DNA of 41,160 bases. It comes from Caballeronia sp. SEWSISQ10-4 2 (GTDB lineage Bacteria > Pseudomonadota > Gammaproteobacteria > Burkholderiales > Burkholderiaceae). Within the stretch, counting starts at the first letter, position 1. Each line of letters starts with the position of its first letter. Shown here piece by piece: positions 15,923 through 24,704 of this stretch. The notes beneath the pieces were generated by a model. It did no database searches and was not told the DNA's origin. It saw only the letters and a program-made list of their open reading frames with translations. The position numbers and the translations under genes are program-made. The stretch is from contig NZ_JALPRJ010000073.1 in the NCBI RefSeq assembly GCF_030464885.1, positions 1-41,160 of the forward strand. The letters are read 5' to 3'.

Positions 15923-17446
15923 ATGACCCGGCGGCCGAATGCGGTGATCGGCGTCAGCGTGCTCATCGCGTGCGCGATTCTCGGGATTGCTGCCTGGGTG
16001 CTGACCGAGATGCGGCACGATGCGCTCAGACGGGCACAGGAAGCAGCGATCAACGTGTCACTGCTGGTGGAACGCGACACGGCGCGCAACCTTGAACTCT
16101 ATGACCTGTCGCTGCAGGGGGTCATTGAGGGCCTCGAGGACCCCGCCGTGCGCAACCTGCCGCCCGCCCTTCGCCGGATGGTGCTGTTCGACCGCTCCAC
16201 GACCGCCAAGGACATGGGTTCGTTGCTGGTTCTCGACGAGAGCGGCAACATCATCATCGACTCGAAGGTCGATCCGCCGCGCCGCGTCAACTTGTCCGAT
16301 CGCGACTATTTCAAGGTCCACCACGACGCGGCAAACGTTGGACTGTACGTTAGTCATCCGTTCGAACCGCGAATGACCACCGGCACCAGCATCGCCATGA
16401 GCCGGCGGCTGTCACATCCGGACGGCAGCTTTGCCGGGGTGGTGGTGGGAACCATGCGCCTGAACTATTTCCGCAACCTGTTTGCCGGCATGAACCTGGG
16501 CGAGGGCGGCTCGATGGCGCTGATGCTGGCGGACGGCACCATGCTGATGCGCCGGCCCTATGACCCGAAGATCATTGGCCGGAGCCTCATGGGCACGGCC
16601 AACTACACGCGCTTTGCCCAGGCGCCGAGTGGCGAGTTCTTCGGCATTGCTGCGATCGATGGCGTGGAGCGCTGGTATGCGTTCCGGCACATCGGAAATT
16701 TTCCGTTGATTCTCGATGTCGCCATGGCTAGCCGGGACATCTATGCGGAGTGGCATCGTCGCGCGTGGATCATCTGGTCGCTGGTCGGTGCTGTCGACGT
16801 TGTCATCCTCACGCTGGCTGTGTTGTTCGCGCAGCAACTCAGGCGCCGTATCGCCATGGAAACCGAGCTTCGATCGCTCGCGAGAACCGACGGGCTGACG
16901 GGGCTCTGCAACCGCCGGGCGTTTGACGAAATGGCCGAGTTGGAATGGCGTCGTGCGCAGCGCAGCGGCCTGCCGCTGTCGCTGCTGATGATCGACATCG
17001 ATCATTTCAAGGGTTTCAACGATCTGTACGGCCACTCGGCCGGCGACGATGCGCTCGTGGCGGTCGCTCAATGCATTGGCGATAATATCCGGCGTCCGGG
17101 CGATACCGCCGCACGTTATGGCGGGGAAGAATTCGCCGTGCTGCTGCCCGATACCGGGCAGGCGGGCGCAGTTCGGGTCGCGGAAATCATGCGTGCGGCG
17201 GTGCAGGAGCTTGACCGCCGTCACGTGGCCAGCCCTTATCACATCGTTACGGTCAGTATCGGTGTCGCATGCACGTCAGAGCCGCGCTTTGCGACACTGC
17301 GGGCCTTCATCAATGCGGCCGATGCCGCGCTCTATGAGGCCAAAGGCGGTGGCCGCAACCGGGTCATCTGCGAGCCTGCCGGCGCGGTGTCCGATTCCAT
17401 TGCTCCTCCGAGCGTGCCGACGGCCAATACGCGATCGGCGCGATGA
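15923..17446 (+). CDS. Membrane diguanylate cyclase with Cache-type sensor
   Basis: A 507-residue cyclic di-GMP synthase. It has a membrane helix at about residues 7-28, a periplasmic double-Cache-like domain at about 35-280 with the hallmark LSDRDYFKVHHD, a second membrane helix at about 285-310, and a GGDEF domain. The active site GGEEF (400-404) is intact, and the I site RPGD lies five residues before. Double-Cache domains usually bind small organic molecules such as amino acids or organic acids. The 242 bases upstream contain only short hairpins. It follows the glutamine synthetase gene in the same direction but with a wide gap, so it is probably its own transcript. Confidence 0.92.
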   Translation: MTRRPNAVIGVSVLIACAILGIAAWVLTEMRHDALRRAQEAAINVSLLVERDTARNLELYDLSLQGVIEGLEDPAVRNLPPALRRMVLFDRSTTAKDMGSLLVLDESGNIIIDSKVDPPRRVNLSDRDYFKVHHDAANVGLYVSHPFEPRMTTGTSIAMSRRLSHPDGSFAGVVVGTMRLNYFRNLFAGMNLGEGGSMALMLADGTMLMRRPYDPKIIGRSLMGTANYTRFAQAPSGEFFGIAAIDGVERWYAFRHIGNFPLILDVAMASRDIYAEWHRRAWIIWSLVGAVDVVILTLAVLFAQQLRRRIAMETELRSLARTDGLTGLCNRRAFDEMAELEWRRAQRSGLPLSLLMIDIDHFKGFNDLYGHSAGDDALVAVAQCIGDNIRRPGDTAARYGGEEFAVLLPDTGQAGAVRVAEIMRAAVQELDRRHVASPYHIVTVSIGVACTSEPRFATLRAFINAADAALYEAKGGGRNRVICEPAGAVSDSIAPPSVPTANTRSAR

Positions 17447-17505
17447 AGGTGGCTCGTATTGGCAGCGTATGCAAGAGCATTGTTGCTATCGTTCGAGCTG
17501 AATGT

Positions 17506-17727
17506 CTAACGGCAGCAACGGCAACCGCCTTGATGCCTGTAACCATAGGCGCCTTCTTCCGTAGCCACTTTCCCGCCGCGCGTCGCCAGCCGCACCGTCG
17601 AGCCGCTGGCGACGCGCGGCGACAACGCACCGCACTCCGGGCAGGGCACCTGCTCATCGCGCCTGGAAACCGGGCGCATGGATTCGAACGCTCCGCAGCT
17701 ATCGCAGGCATGCTCGTAGATCGGCAT
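17506..17727 (-). CDS. FmdB-family zinc ribbon protein
   Basis: A 73-residue protein with the FmdB-type N-terminal zinc ribbon: Cys8 and Cys11 in HACDSCGAFE, and Cys29 and Cys32 in PCPECGA. The C-terminus adds Cys69, Cys71 and Cys72 in GGCRCCR, outside the usual ribbon. FmdB was first described as a regulator of amidase genes in Methylophilus, and homologues often sit at the end of amide and formamide operons. Here it is the last gene of the leftward dihydropyrimidinase operon, 12 bases after that stop, which fits such a role. Confidence 0.88.
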   Translation of the reverse strand: MPIYEHACDSCGAFESMRPVSRRDEQVPCPECGALSPRVASGSTVRLATRGGKVATEEGAYGYRHQGGCRCCR

Positions 17728-17739
17728 GACGTTCTCGCT

Positions 17740-19161
17740 CTACCAGTGGCCGCCGAGTTCGCCGCGCGCGACGAACTCTCCCTGGCCGGTCCGTCCGACC
17801 CAGTCGCCGTCGTCGATCAGCAATTCTCCCCGTAGCAGCACCTTCTTCACCCGGCCCGTGACCTCGCGACCTTCGAACAACGTAAAGTCGCAATCGCTGT
17901 GTTGCGTGTCTGCGCTGATCGTGTGCGACTCGTTCGGATCGAACAGGACGATATCGGCGTCGCTGCCAACTGCAATCGTTCCCTTCTTCGGGAACAGGCC
18001 GAAGAGCTTGGCCGGCGCAGTCGACATCAACTCGACAAAGCGATTAAGCGTGATGCGGCCGCTCCGTACGCCGCCGTCATAGACCACCGTCATGCGCGTT
18101 TCGACGCCAGGAACGCCGTTCGGGATCTTCGAAAAATCGTCACGTCCTAACGGCTTCTGGTTGACGTTGCCACGATGGCCTTCCTTCATGCAATACGGAC
18201 AGTGATCCGTCGAGATCAGTTGCAGATCGTCGGTCTTGAGCGCGGTCCAGAGCGCCTTCTGCGCCTCCTTCGATCGCAGTGGCGGACTCATCACGTAACG
18301 CGCGAGATCGAAGCTGTCGTCGGAGTACGCAGATTCGTCGAAGAAGAGATAGTGCGGACAGGTCTCCGCGAACACGGGAATGCCGAGATCGCGCGCCTCG
18401 ATCACATGCTTCAACGCCTCTTTTGCCGAGAGGTGAACGAAGTAGACCGGCGCTTCGGCGAGTTCGGCGAGCTTGATGCCGCGATGTGTCGCTTCGCCTT
18501 CCATGATCGCGGGCCGCGTCAACGCGTGATAACGCGGCGACGTGTGACCTTGCGCGAGCGCCTCGCGTATCAACAGGTCGATGATCGTGCCGTTCTCTGC
18601 ATGCAACGCGATCATCCCGCCGTGCTGGCCGACCATGCGCATCGCCTGGAAAATGGCGGCGTCGTCCGACATGACCGTGCCCGGATACGCCATGAACATC
18701 TTGAAGCTCGATACGCCTTCGTGACGGATCGCATATTGCATGTCGCCGAGCACGCGCTCGTCCACCTGCGTCACGATCACGTGAAAGCCATAGTCGATGC
18801 TCGCCACCGACGCTGCCTTCGACTGCGCCCGCGAGATTGCATCGAGCGGACTCGTGCCGGTTGTCTGCAGCGCGAAGTCGATAATCGTCGTGGTACCGCC
18901 AAAGGCTGCCGAGCGCGTGCCTGACGCAAAGTTGTCAGCCGTCACCGACGGCCCGAAGGTGTTCTCCATATGCGTATGGCAATCGACGCCGCCCGGAAAC
19001 ACGAGCAGTCCGGCTGCGTCGATCACGCGGGCATCCGGACCCGCATCGAGGTCCAGCCCGATGCTGACAATGCGCTCGCCTCGCACGAGGATGTCGGCGA
19101 CATAGTCGTCGACGGCCGTAATGATGCGGCCGCCCTTGATGAGGGTTAGGGTGGGCGTCAT
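17740..19161 (-). CDS. hydA: Dihydropyrimidinase (D-hydantoinase)
   Basis: A 473-residue cyclic-amide amidohydrolase that opens 5,6-dihydropyrimidines or 5-substituted hydantoins to N-carbamoyl amino acids. The binuclear metal site is complete: His62 and His64 in DCHTHME, the carboxylated Lys154 in SFKMFMAYPG, His187 in LHAENG, His243 in VHLSA and Asp319 in STDHCPY. Tyr159 fits the substrate-binding tyrosine. Other family stretches are ETCPHYL and GRDDFSKIPNGVPGVE. It starts inside the stop of the DapA-family gene (4-base overlap). No beta-ureidopropionase of the AmaB type is adjacent; the M20 protein at 26173 is the only candidate. The redox and lyase neighbours suggest a substrate other than uracil. 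Confidence 0.93.
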   Translation of the reverse strand: MTPTLTLIKGGRIITAVDDYVADILVRGERIVSIGLDLDAGPDARVIDAAGLLVFPGGVDCHTHMENTFGPSVTADNFASGTRSAAFGGTTTIIDFALQTTGTSPLDAISRAQSKAASVASIDYGFHVIVTQVDERVLGDMQYAIRHEGVSSFKMFMAYPGTVMSDDAAIFQAMRMVGQHGGMIALHAENGTIIDLLIREALAQGHTSPRYHALTRPAIMEGEATHRGIKLAELAEAPVYFVHLSAKEALKHVIEARDLGIPVFAETCPHYLFFDESAYSDDSFDLARYVMSPPLRSKEAQKALWTALKTDDLQLISTDHCPYCMKEGHRGNVNQKPLGRDDFSKIPNGVPGVETRMTVVYDGGVRSGRITLNRFVELMSTAPAKLFGLFPKKGTIAVGSDADIVLFDPNESHTISADTQHSDCDFTLFEGREVTGRVKKVLLRGELLIDDGDWVGRTGQGEFVARGELGGHW

Positions 19162-20108
19162 GAGTCACTCCGTTGAGCGCTGGTGGCGATGGCGAGCGCG
19201 TCATCAAGACGCGCCATTTCTGCGTGGGAGAGCGGCGGGATGGGCGGGCGCATCGACGGATGCGGGAACTGTCCGAGCAAGTGCAGGCAGGCTTTCAGGC
19301 GCGCGTTGGCGTGCGAGCCGGGCGCAGTTCCATAGATGGCCTTCGCAAGCGGATAGACGCGCGCATGAAGCTGCTGCGCCTCGGCGAGATTGCCGCGTTC
19401 GACAGCACGATACAGCGCTACGATCAGTTCAGGCACGACGGCGGCCAGGCTGACGAGGGTGCCTTCGGTGCCGAGCGCGAAACAGGTGAACAGGTGTTCG
19501 TCGCCGGAAGCCATCACGGCCACATGCGGCGCGATCGACTTGATGAGCCGGCGGTTTGCTTCGTACGCGGCGGTTTCCCAACTGCCTTCCTTGATGGCCA
19601 CGACCTCGGGCAAGCCGACGAGCGCGGTGAGCATCTGCGGCGTGTAGGCCATGCCGCCCGTGGCGACACCGGCCTGATACAGCATCATGGGCAGGCGAGC
19701 CTCGGCGTTGGCGATCCGGTGATGCGTGAGGACAGTGTCGATATCGGTCGACAGCGCCCACGAGAACGGCGGAAACAGCAGCATGGCGTCGGCGCCTGCC
19801 TGCTTTGCATCGTTTGTGTGGGCTTGCGCTTCGTAACTGTCCTCGGAATTCACGCCCGCTACGATGATCAGGCGATTGCCGCAGACGGCATGCGCAATTT
19901 CCACTACCCGCCGTTTGTCCGCTGCCGAGAGAGCAAAGTTTTCGCCGGCGTGGCCATTCACCAACAGGCCGGCAATGCCGTCGACGTTCGCCACCGTCTC
20001 GATATGCCGCGCGAGCACGGCTTCGTCTAGGTGTCGGCCGTCCGCGTCGAGAGGGCACAGCGTGGCGGCATAAACGCCGTTGAATGGATCGGCATGCGTG
20101 GGAATCAT
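19158..20108 (-). CDS. DapA-family aldolase or lyase
   Basis: A 316-residue TIM-barrel enzyme of the dihydrodipicolinate synthase/N-acetylneuraminate lyase family, which forms a Schiff base with a keto acid. The catalytic Lys173 is in VVAIKEGSW and the partner Tyr144 in MMLYQAG. The GxxGE substrate loop reads NGHAGENFALS instead of GTTGE, so it is not DapA itself. Relatives in dehydrogenase clusters include the pyrroline-4-hydroxy-2-carboxylate deaminase LhpC and several 2-keto-3-deoxy acid aldolases. It overlaps both neighbours by 4 bases, so the chemistry is likely sequential with the flavoproteins. The carboxyl substrate is not known. Confidence 0.9.
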   Translation of the reverse strand: MIPTHADPFNGVYAATLCPLDADGRHLDEAVLARHIETVANVDGIAGLLVNGHAGENFALSAADKRRVVEIAHAVCGNRLIIVAGVNSEDSYEAQAHTNDAKQAGADAMLLFPPFSWALSTDIDTVLTHHRIANAEARLPMMLYQAGVATGGMAYTPQMLTALVGLPEVVAIKEGSWETAAYEANRRLIKSIAPHVAVMASGDEHLFTCFALGTEGTLVSLAAVVPELIVALYRAVERGNLAEAQQLHARVYPLAKAIYGTAPGSHANARLKACLHLLGQFPHPSMRPPIPPLSHAEMARLDDALAIATSAQRSDS

Positions 20109-21265
20109 TCTGTCTTTTCTCGATGAGGTTGAGCAGGCGCCTCGACAGGAACGACGAGCCGCGCCGGATCGAACAGGGGTAGCTCGGGTTCTTCACCGAG
20201 CATGGCTTGGGATAGCAGCTTGCCCATGTAGGGACCGCTGGTGTAACCGGAGTGCACGCAACCGATTACCCAGGCGTCCGGAAGACCGGGAAGCGCGCCG
20301 ATCATTGGCATGGCGTCGGCGGTTTCGGATTCGAGGCCAAGCCAGATGCGGGCCACGCGTGCCTTCGCGAGCGCGGGGATCACATGCTGCGCAAGCCGGA
20401 GATTGCCGATCAGATTGTCCGGCACAGTCTCCACGCCGCCGCGCACGCGATTGCCAATGCCTTGCCAGCCGCCGCCTATCAGCACGCTGCCGTTGGCGAA
20501 CTGCTTCATCGACAGCAAGCCGTTTGCAATGCCAAGCACTGAGCGCATCACGGGCGGCATGCGCTCGGTGACGATCAACTGGTTGACGAGCGTCTTGACG
20601 GGGATGTTGATATCGAGCATGGCGAGGAGAGGTTCCAGCCATACGCCGCCCGCCATCACGAGACGCGTCGCGTCGATACGGATTGCGTCCTCGGGACCGC
20701 TCACGCGATACATCCCGGCGACCCGGTCGATGCGCGTTGCCGGCGTCTGCTCGAACACATGCACACCCGCTTCGCGCAATGCCGCATGGTAGGCGCGGCC
20801 GGTGAGATAGGCGCTTGCGAAGCCGTCCGTTGCGCAGTACGCGGCTTGCAGTACCACTGGATTCAGGCCGGGTTCCACGCCGAGCGCGGCATCCCGGTCG
20901 AGCAGATCGATCTGCGCGCCGTACTTGCATCTTGCCGCCGCGCGTTGCTGTAGCAGCGTCTTCTCGTGCTCCGTGAAGGCGAGCGAAAGGCCGGGCGCAG
21001 CGGTGGCGAGCACGCCGTGGCCGAGCCACGCGCCTGTGTTCATCCACATGTCCCATGCCCGGATAGCGTAGGGGACGAGGGCGGCGCGCGTCATGTGCAG
21101 CGTCAACGTGCCGGCGTTCACGCCCGACGCGCCACGGCACAGCGCATCGCGTTCGATCACCGCCACACGCATGCCGGCACGCGCGAGGAATAGTGCGGTC
21201 GTGCATCCCATCACACCACCGCCGAGTACGGCGACATCGAATGCGGTTGTTGTTGCCCGTTTCAT
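20105..21265 (-). CDS. DadA-type FAD-dependent amino acid dehydrogenase
   Basis: A 386-residue flavoprotein of the DAO (D-amino acid oxidase) family. The N-terminal FAD-binding site is LGGGVMGCTTALFLARAGMRVAVIERD, and the second FAD region ends in GCVHSGYTSGPYMGKLL. It resembles the catalytic beta subunit of heteromeric opine, cyanide-forming (HcnC) and D-hydroxyproline dehydrogenases (LhpB). Such enzymes oxidise an amino acid C-N bond and pass electrons through partners such as the next two genes. It overlaps both neighbours by 4 bases. There is no signal peptide; association with the membrane or the electron chain would be through the complex. Confidence 0.9.
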   Translation of the reverse strand: MKRATTTAFDVAVLGGGVMGCTTALFLARAGMRVAVIERDALCRGASGVNAGTLTLHMTRAALVPYAIRAWDMWMNTGAWLGHGVLATAAPGLSLAFTEHEKTLLQQRAAARCKYGAQIDLLDRDAALGVEPGLNPVVLQAAYCATDGFASAYLTGRAYHAALREAGVHVFEQTPATRIDRVAGMYRVSGPEDAIRIDATRLVMAGGVWLEPLLAMLDINIPVKTLVNQLIVTERMPPVMRSVLGIANGLLSMKQFANGSVLIGGGWQGIGNRVRGGVETVPDNLIGNLRLAQHVIPALAKARVARIWLGLESETADAMPMIGALPGLPDAWVIGCVHSGYTSGPYMGKLLSQAMLGEEPELPLFDPARLVVPVEAPAQPHREKTE

Positions 21266-22692
21266 AGGGGCGCCGCCTTCGGGATGGGAATGTCGTCATA
21301 GCTGAAGTTGCCAGTGAGCGCTTCCACCGTCATTGGCCGCAACGGCGTGCGAGCCGAAAAGCAGCCCGCGCGTTCGCGTGAGCCGCCGTGAGCGCGTGCA
21401 GCAAGCAGTTCCGCCGCAACGTCTCCGCACGTGCGGCCCTGGCACGGTCCCATGCCGCATCGGGTCCAGGCCTTGAGCTGATTCACGTCGTGTGCGCCGG
21501 CATCGCAGGCGGCGTCGATCTCGGCACGGGTCACGTCCTCGCATCGGCAGACAATCGTTTGCGGCCCAATGCTGTCGATGTGGCCGGGCCGCAGCGCCAT
21601 TAATTGCGCCATCGAACGGCCGAAGCGCGCAGCCTTTGCATGTGCCTGGCGTGCGGCCAGTACATGCGACCAGAGCTGGTCGGTGTCAGTGGCGTCAAGG
21701 TCGATGGCGCACGCGAGCCCTGCGAGCGTGCCGTGGTGGCTTGCTGCAGCCGCGCCGGCAATGCCTGCACCGTCGCCCGCCACGTAGAGCCGCGGGCGTG
21801 ACGTGCGGCCGTCCTGGTCGGCGACGGCGATCCAGCCGCCCGCTTGCCGCGAGTACCGGTGTTCGGCCCGCAGGAGGCGCGTGATCTCGGTTGACGGGGT
21901 CAAGCCGTGACCGACAGCGATGCAGTCGGCGACCACGCTGCGGCGTTTTCCGGAGACGGGGCGCCCCGCCGCGTCGCAGGGCGCAAGGGTCGCGCGCAGC
22001 CCGTCATGGGCTTGCTCGACTTTGACGATGGTGTGGTGCGAAAGAATGGGCGCGCCCGCGCGGCTGATATCTTGCCACCAGTGAAACCCTTCGCGCATCA
22101 GGTCAGGGCGCGACATCATGGCGGGCAGTGTGCGTCCCCAGTCGCCAAGGCCTGCCATATCCGCAATCGCCTCGACCTTGCCGCCGCCTTCTATGGTCTT
22201 CGCCGCGACGGCCGCGAGCAACGGCCCGCAGCCGGCAACTAGCGTCGAGCGGCCCGGCAGGATGCCCTGCGATTTAAGGAGGATTGTCGCGGCGGCGAGT
22301 CCGATAACACCGGGTGTGGTCCACCCGTCGAAGGGCACGATACGTTCCGTGGTTCCCGTGGCGACAATCAGCGCGCGCCCAGTGCAATGCATGGGACAGG
22401 CTGGACCGGCGGCATCGACGCGGTAATCCGCTGTGACGGCCCATACCACGTGATTGAAGTATGTAGCGACTGCACTTTGAGCCAGTTCGCGCCGCAGGGT
22501 GTCGCCGGGTTGCTCCGCTTGCTGGTCCGCGCTCAACGGCGCCACGGCGCTGACCGGCGCGCGATAGACCTGGCCGCCGGCCGCCGCGTTCTCGTCGAAC
22601 AGCGCAACCTTGAGACCCGCCGCCGACGCCGCCAGCGCTGCATTCACACCAGCCGGTCCGCCGCCGAGCACGAGGACGTCGAAGTCAGGCAT
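21262..22692 (-). CDS. FAD/NAD(P) oxidoreductase with BFD-type 2Fe-2S domain (HcnB/SoxA-like)
   Basis: A 476-residue flavoprotein of the HcnB/SoxA-like alpha subunit type. It has an FAD motif LGGGPAGVNAAL (9-20), a second nucleotide-binding site near VAGCGPLLAAVAAK (152-165), and AGDGAGIAGA (305-314). The C-terminal part holds a 2Fe-2S cluster of BFD type: Cys382 and Cys384 in VCRCEDVT and Cys417 and Cys422 in MGPCQGRTC. The start at 22692 is chosen because it overlaps the upstream 2Fe-2S gene by 8 bases and gives a normal N-terminus; the longer frame has a basic tail. It likely transfers electrons from the DadA-like subunit. Confidence 0.92.
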   Translation of the reverse strand: MPDFDVLVLGGGPAGVNAALAASAAGLKVALFDENAAAGGQVYRAPVSAVAPLSADQQAEQPGDTLRRELAQSAVATYFNHVVWAVTADYRVDAAGPACPMHCTGRALIVATGTTERIVPFDGWTTPGVIGLAAATILLKSQGILPGRSTLVAGCGPLLAAVAAKTIEGGGKVEAIADMAGLGDWGRTLPAMMSRPDLMREGFHWWQDISRAGAPILSHHTIVKVEQAHDGLRATLAPCDAAGRPVSGKRRSVVADCIAVGHGLTPSTEITRLLRAEHRYSRQAGGWIAVADQDGRTSRPRLYVAGDGAGIAGAAAASHHGTLAGLACAIDLDATDTDQLWSHVLAARQAHAKAARFGRSMAQLMALRPGHIDSIGPQTIVCRCEDVTRAEIDAACDAGAHDVNQLKAWTRCGMGPCQGRTCGDVAAELLAARAHGGSRERAGCFSARTPLRPMTVEALTGNFSYDDIPIPKAAPL

Positions 22693-22990
22693 CGCTGCCG
22701 GCCTCCGGTACCTTCTCAACGTGCATTCCATCAGCGACCGCGGTCCGGCACGCAAGCACGCGGCAGCCATCGACCATGACCAGGCATTCCTGGCAAGACC
22801 CCATCAGGCAAAACATCCCGCGCGGCGCACATTCACGCGGACTCGTACGCAAGGTCTTCGTCCCCGACGCGAACAGGGCGGCCGCCACACTTTCGCCGAC
22901 GCGGGCCGACGCCGGCTGGCCGTCGAAGAAAAACCAGACAGTAGCGGCGTGGCCTGTTTTATTGATGCGCATGGTCTCGGCATTCAGCAT
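22685..22990 (-). CDS. 2Fe-2S ferredoxin-like small subunit (HcnA/SoxD-like)
   Basis: A 101-residue protein with a plant-type ferredoxin fold. The likely cluster ligands are Cys61, Cys66, Cys69 and Cys81 in MFCLMGSCQECLVMVDG and LACRT. The start at 22990 has an AAGGGAGG ribosome site 7 bases upstream; the longer open frame reaches into the operator region and is not credible. It is the first gene of the leftward operon and the small redox subunit of a heteromeric dehydrogenase together with the next two genes. The promoter lies at 23000-23060, shared with the rightward ABC operon. Confidence 0.93.
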   Translation of the reverse strand: MLNAETMRINKTGHAATVWFFFDGQPASARVGESVAAALFASGTKTLRTSPRECAPRGMFCLMGSCQECLVMVDGCRVLACRTAVADGMHVEKVPEAGSDA

Positions 22991-23003
22991 GGGACAGCCT
23001 CCC

Positions 23004-23033
23004 TTGACAACTAATTTCGTCGATGTTTTTATA
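23004..23033 (+). promoter_or_regulatory. Candidate rightward promoter of the ABC operon
   Basis: TTGACA at 23004-23009 is a perfect -35 hexamer. TTTATA at 23028-23033, 18 bases later, is a fair -10. The tandem CGTATACG operators lie just after the -10, around the predicted start of transcription, so a bound repressor would block it. A leftward promoter for the 2Fe-2S gene must overlap the same stretch. Confidence 0.5.
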
Positions 23034-23037
23034 TTAT

Positions 23038-23056
23038 CGTATACGGTTCGTATACG
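23038..23056. promoter_or_regulatory. Tandem CGTATACG operators in the divergent promoter
   Basis: Two identical 8-bp palindromes, CGTATACG at 23038-23045 and 23049-23056, are separated by GTT. Their centres are 11 bases apart, one helical turn, so two dimers could bind side by side. The same arrangement recurs at 28112-28130 before the GntR/FCD gene (27427-28086), which is the natural candidate regulator. Confidence 0.75.
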
Positions 23057-23147
23057 TAAATTGGTCAAAATTAAGAGAGTCCGGGAGTACCCGAACCGCA
23101 CGCCAGAACTGTGAGCCATCTTCCCGAACCCTTTACGGAGTTACCGC

Positions 23148-23963
23148 ATGAAATCCCTGATTCTCATGAGCCGCCTGCTCGCCGTAGGTCTTGCCGCTTG
23201 CTCGTTGCTCGGCTCGTTCGACGCCAGCGCCCGCACGCTCGACGAAATCATTGCATCGAAGAAAATCGTGTTCGGCATTAACCCGAACCTGCCGCCGCTC
23301 GGCACCTATGACGCGAAGAACAACATCGACGGTTTCGATGTCAGCATCGCGAAGAAGATTGCGGACTCGCTCGGCGTCAAGCTTGAAATTGTTCCGGTGG
23401 GGTCCAATGATCGCGTGCCATTCCTGATGACTGACAAGATCGACGCGGTGATGGGCGGCATGACGCGCAACGCGGACCGCCTGAAGGTGATCGATTTCAC
23501 CGACCCGGTGAATACGGAAGTGCTCGGTGTCCTGACGACGCAGGCGAAGCCCTTCACGGACTGGATGCAGTTGAACGATCCGGCGGTGCGTCTCGTTCAG
23601 GTACGTGGCACGACGCCTATCCCGCTGATCCAGGAAAAGCTGCCCAAGGCGCAACTCCTGATCCTCGACAACTACCCGGACGCCGTGCGCGCGATTGCCC
23701 AGGGCCGCGCCGATGCATTGATCGACGTGCTCGATTTCATGCTGAGCTATACGAAGAACTACCCGACGAAATGGCGCGTGGTTGACGCACCGATCGAAGT
23801 GGACTACGACTGTATCGGCGTGCAGAAGGGCAATACGGCGTTGACGCAGCGCTTGAACAAGGAAGTTAATGCGTTGCACAAGAGCGGCTTTGTCGCCGCG
23901 AGCTGGAAGAAATGGTTCGGCAGTGCGATGCTGCATGATCCTACCGCTGCCCCTGCACAGTAA
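23148..23963 (+). CDS. Polar amino acid ABC transporter substrate-binding protein
   Basis: A 271-residue periplasmic binding protein of the polar amino acid (PAAT, SBP_bac_3) family. The signal peptide covers about residues 1-28, ending near DASA. The sequence LPPLGTYDAKNNIDGFDVSIAKKIAD is typical. GGMTRNADRLKVIDFT holds the Arg that grips the alpha-carboxylate, and ALIDVLDF the acidic residue for the amino group. Ligand is therefore an alpha-amino acid or a close derivative. TTACGGAG precedes the ATG. It is the first gene of a four-gene importer, divergent from the dehydrogenase operon. Confidence 0.93.
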   Translation: MKSLILMSRLLAVGLAACSLLGSFDASARTLDEIIASKKIVFGINPNLPPLGTYDAKNNIDGFDVSIAKKIADSLGVKLEIVPVGSNDRVPFLMTDKIDAVMGGMTRNADRLKVIDFTDPVNTEVLGVLTTQAKPFTDWMQLNDPAVRLVQVRGTTPIPLIQEKLPKAQLLILDNYPDAVRAIAQGRADALIDVLDFMLSYTKNYPTKWRVVDAPIEVDYDCIGVQKGNTALTQRLNKEVNALHKSGFVAASWKKWFGSAMLHDPTAAPAQ

Positions 23964-24035
23964 GCGAAACCGACGGCAGCGCTGCGGTCGTGACGAACGG
24001 ACGAGCGCTGCGCATCCGGCGGGAGCCACTATTCG

Positions 24036-24704
24036 ATGACCCTACATTTCGAGCCCATTCTCCAGCAGTGGCCTTATCTGCTTGGCGGTGCATGGCTCAG
24101 CCTGCAAATTGCCGTGCTCGCGTTTGCGTTCGGCATGGTCATCGGCCTCGTATGCGCTTCTGTGTTGCGCTACGGGCCGGTGTTTTTGCGCAGGGCGGTA
24201 ACGGCTTATGTGATCTTCGCGACCAACACGCCGCAACTCGTGCAGATCTTCTTCCTGTTCTTTGCGCTGCCCGAGATCGGCGTAACGCTGTCGCCGTTCA
24301 CGGCGGTGCTCATCGGGGCGACGTTCAACGCGGGCGCGTATCTGTGCGAGATCCAGCGCGCCGGTTTCAATTCGGTCCGGCTGCTGGAAATCGAAGCCGC
24401 CGAAGTGCTCGGCTTTTCCACGCCGCAGATCGTGCGGCACGTGATCCTGCCGCACGTGCTGAAAGTGATGTTCCCGCCGCTGTCAAACCAGTTCATTGTC
24501 ATGACGCTCGGCACGTCGATGGCGTCGATCTTCGGCGTCGAGGAACTGACGGGCCGTACGTACAACCTTAGTTCCCAAACGTATCTCTCCGTCGAGGCGT
24601 TCAGCGTGGCCGCGGTCCTGTATATCGCGGTCACGTTGATCGCGACCTTCGCACTGGCGATCATCGGGCGTCATGTCTGCCGCGCCAAAATCAAGGTGTT
24701 CTGA
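24036..24704 (+). CDS. Amino acid ABC transporter permease
   Basis: A 222-residue membrane permease of the HisM/GlnP type, with about five hydrophobic helices. The segment VQIFFLFFALPEIG and the cytoplasmic EAA-type loop (LEIEAAEVLGFSTPQIVRHVILP) are typical. Stop and next start overlap in ATGA at 24702-24705, so translation is coupled. It should pair with the second permease to form a heterodimeric channel for the amino acid bound by the protein at 23148. Confidence 0.92.
   Translation: MTLHFEPILQQWPYLLGGAWLSLQIAVLAFAFGMVIGLVCASVLRYGPVFLRRAVTAYVIFATNTPQLVQIFFLFFALPEIGVTLSPFTAVLIGATFNAGAYLCEIQRAGFNSVRLLEIEAAEVLGFSTPQIVRHVILPHVLKVMFPPLSNQFIVMTLGTSMASIFGVEELTGRTYNLSSQTYLSVEAFSVAAVLYIAVTLIATFALAIIGRHVCRAKIKVF

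Noticed and set aside
22991..23119. 43-codon extension of the 2Fe-2S protein
   Set aside because: It runs through the promoter and tandem operators. The ATG at 22990 has an AAGGGAGG site and matches the family start.
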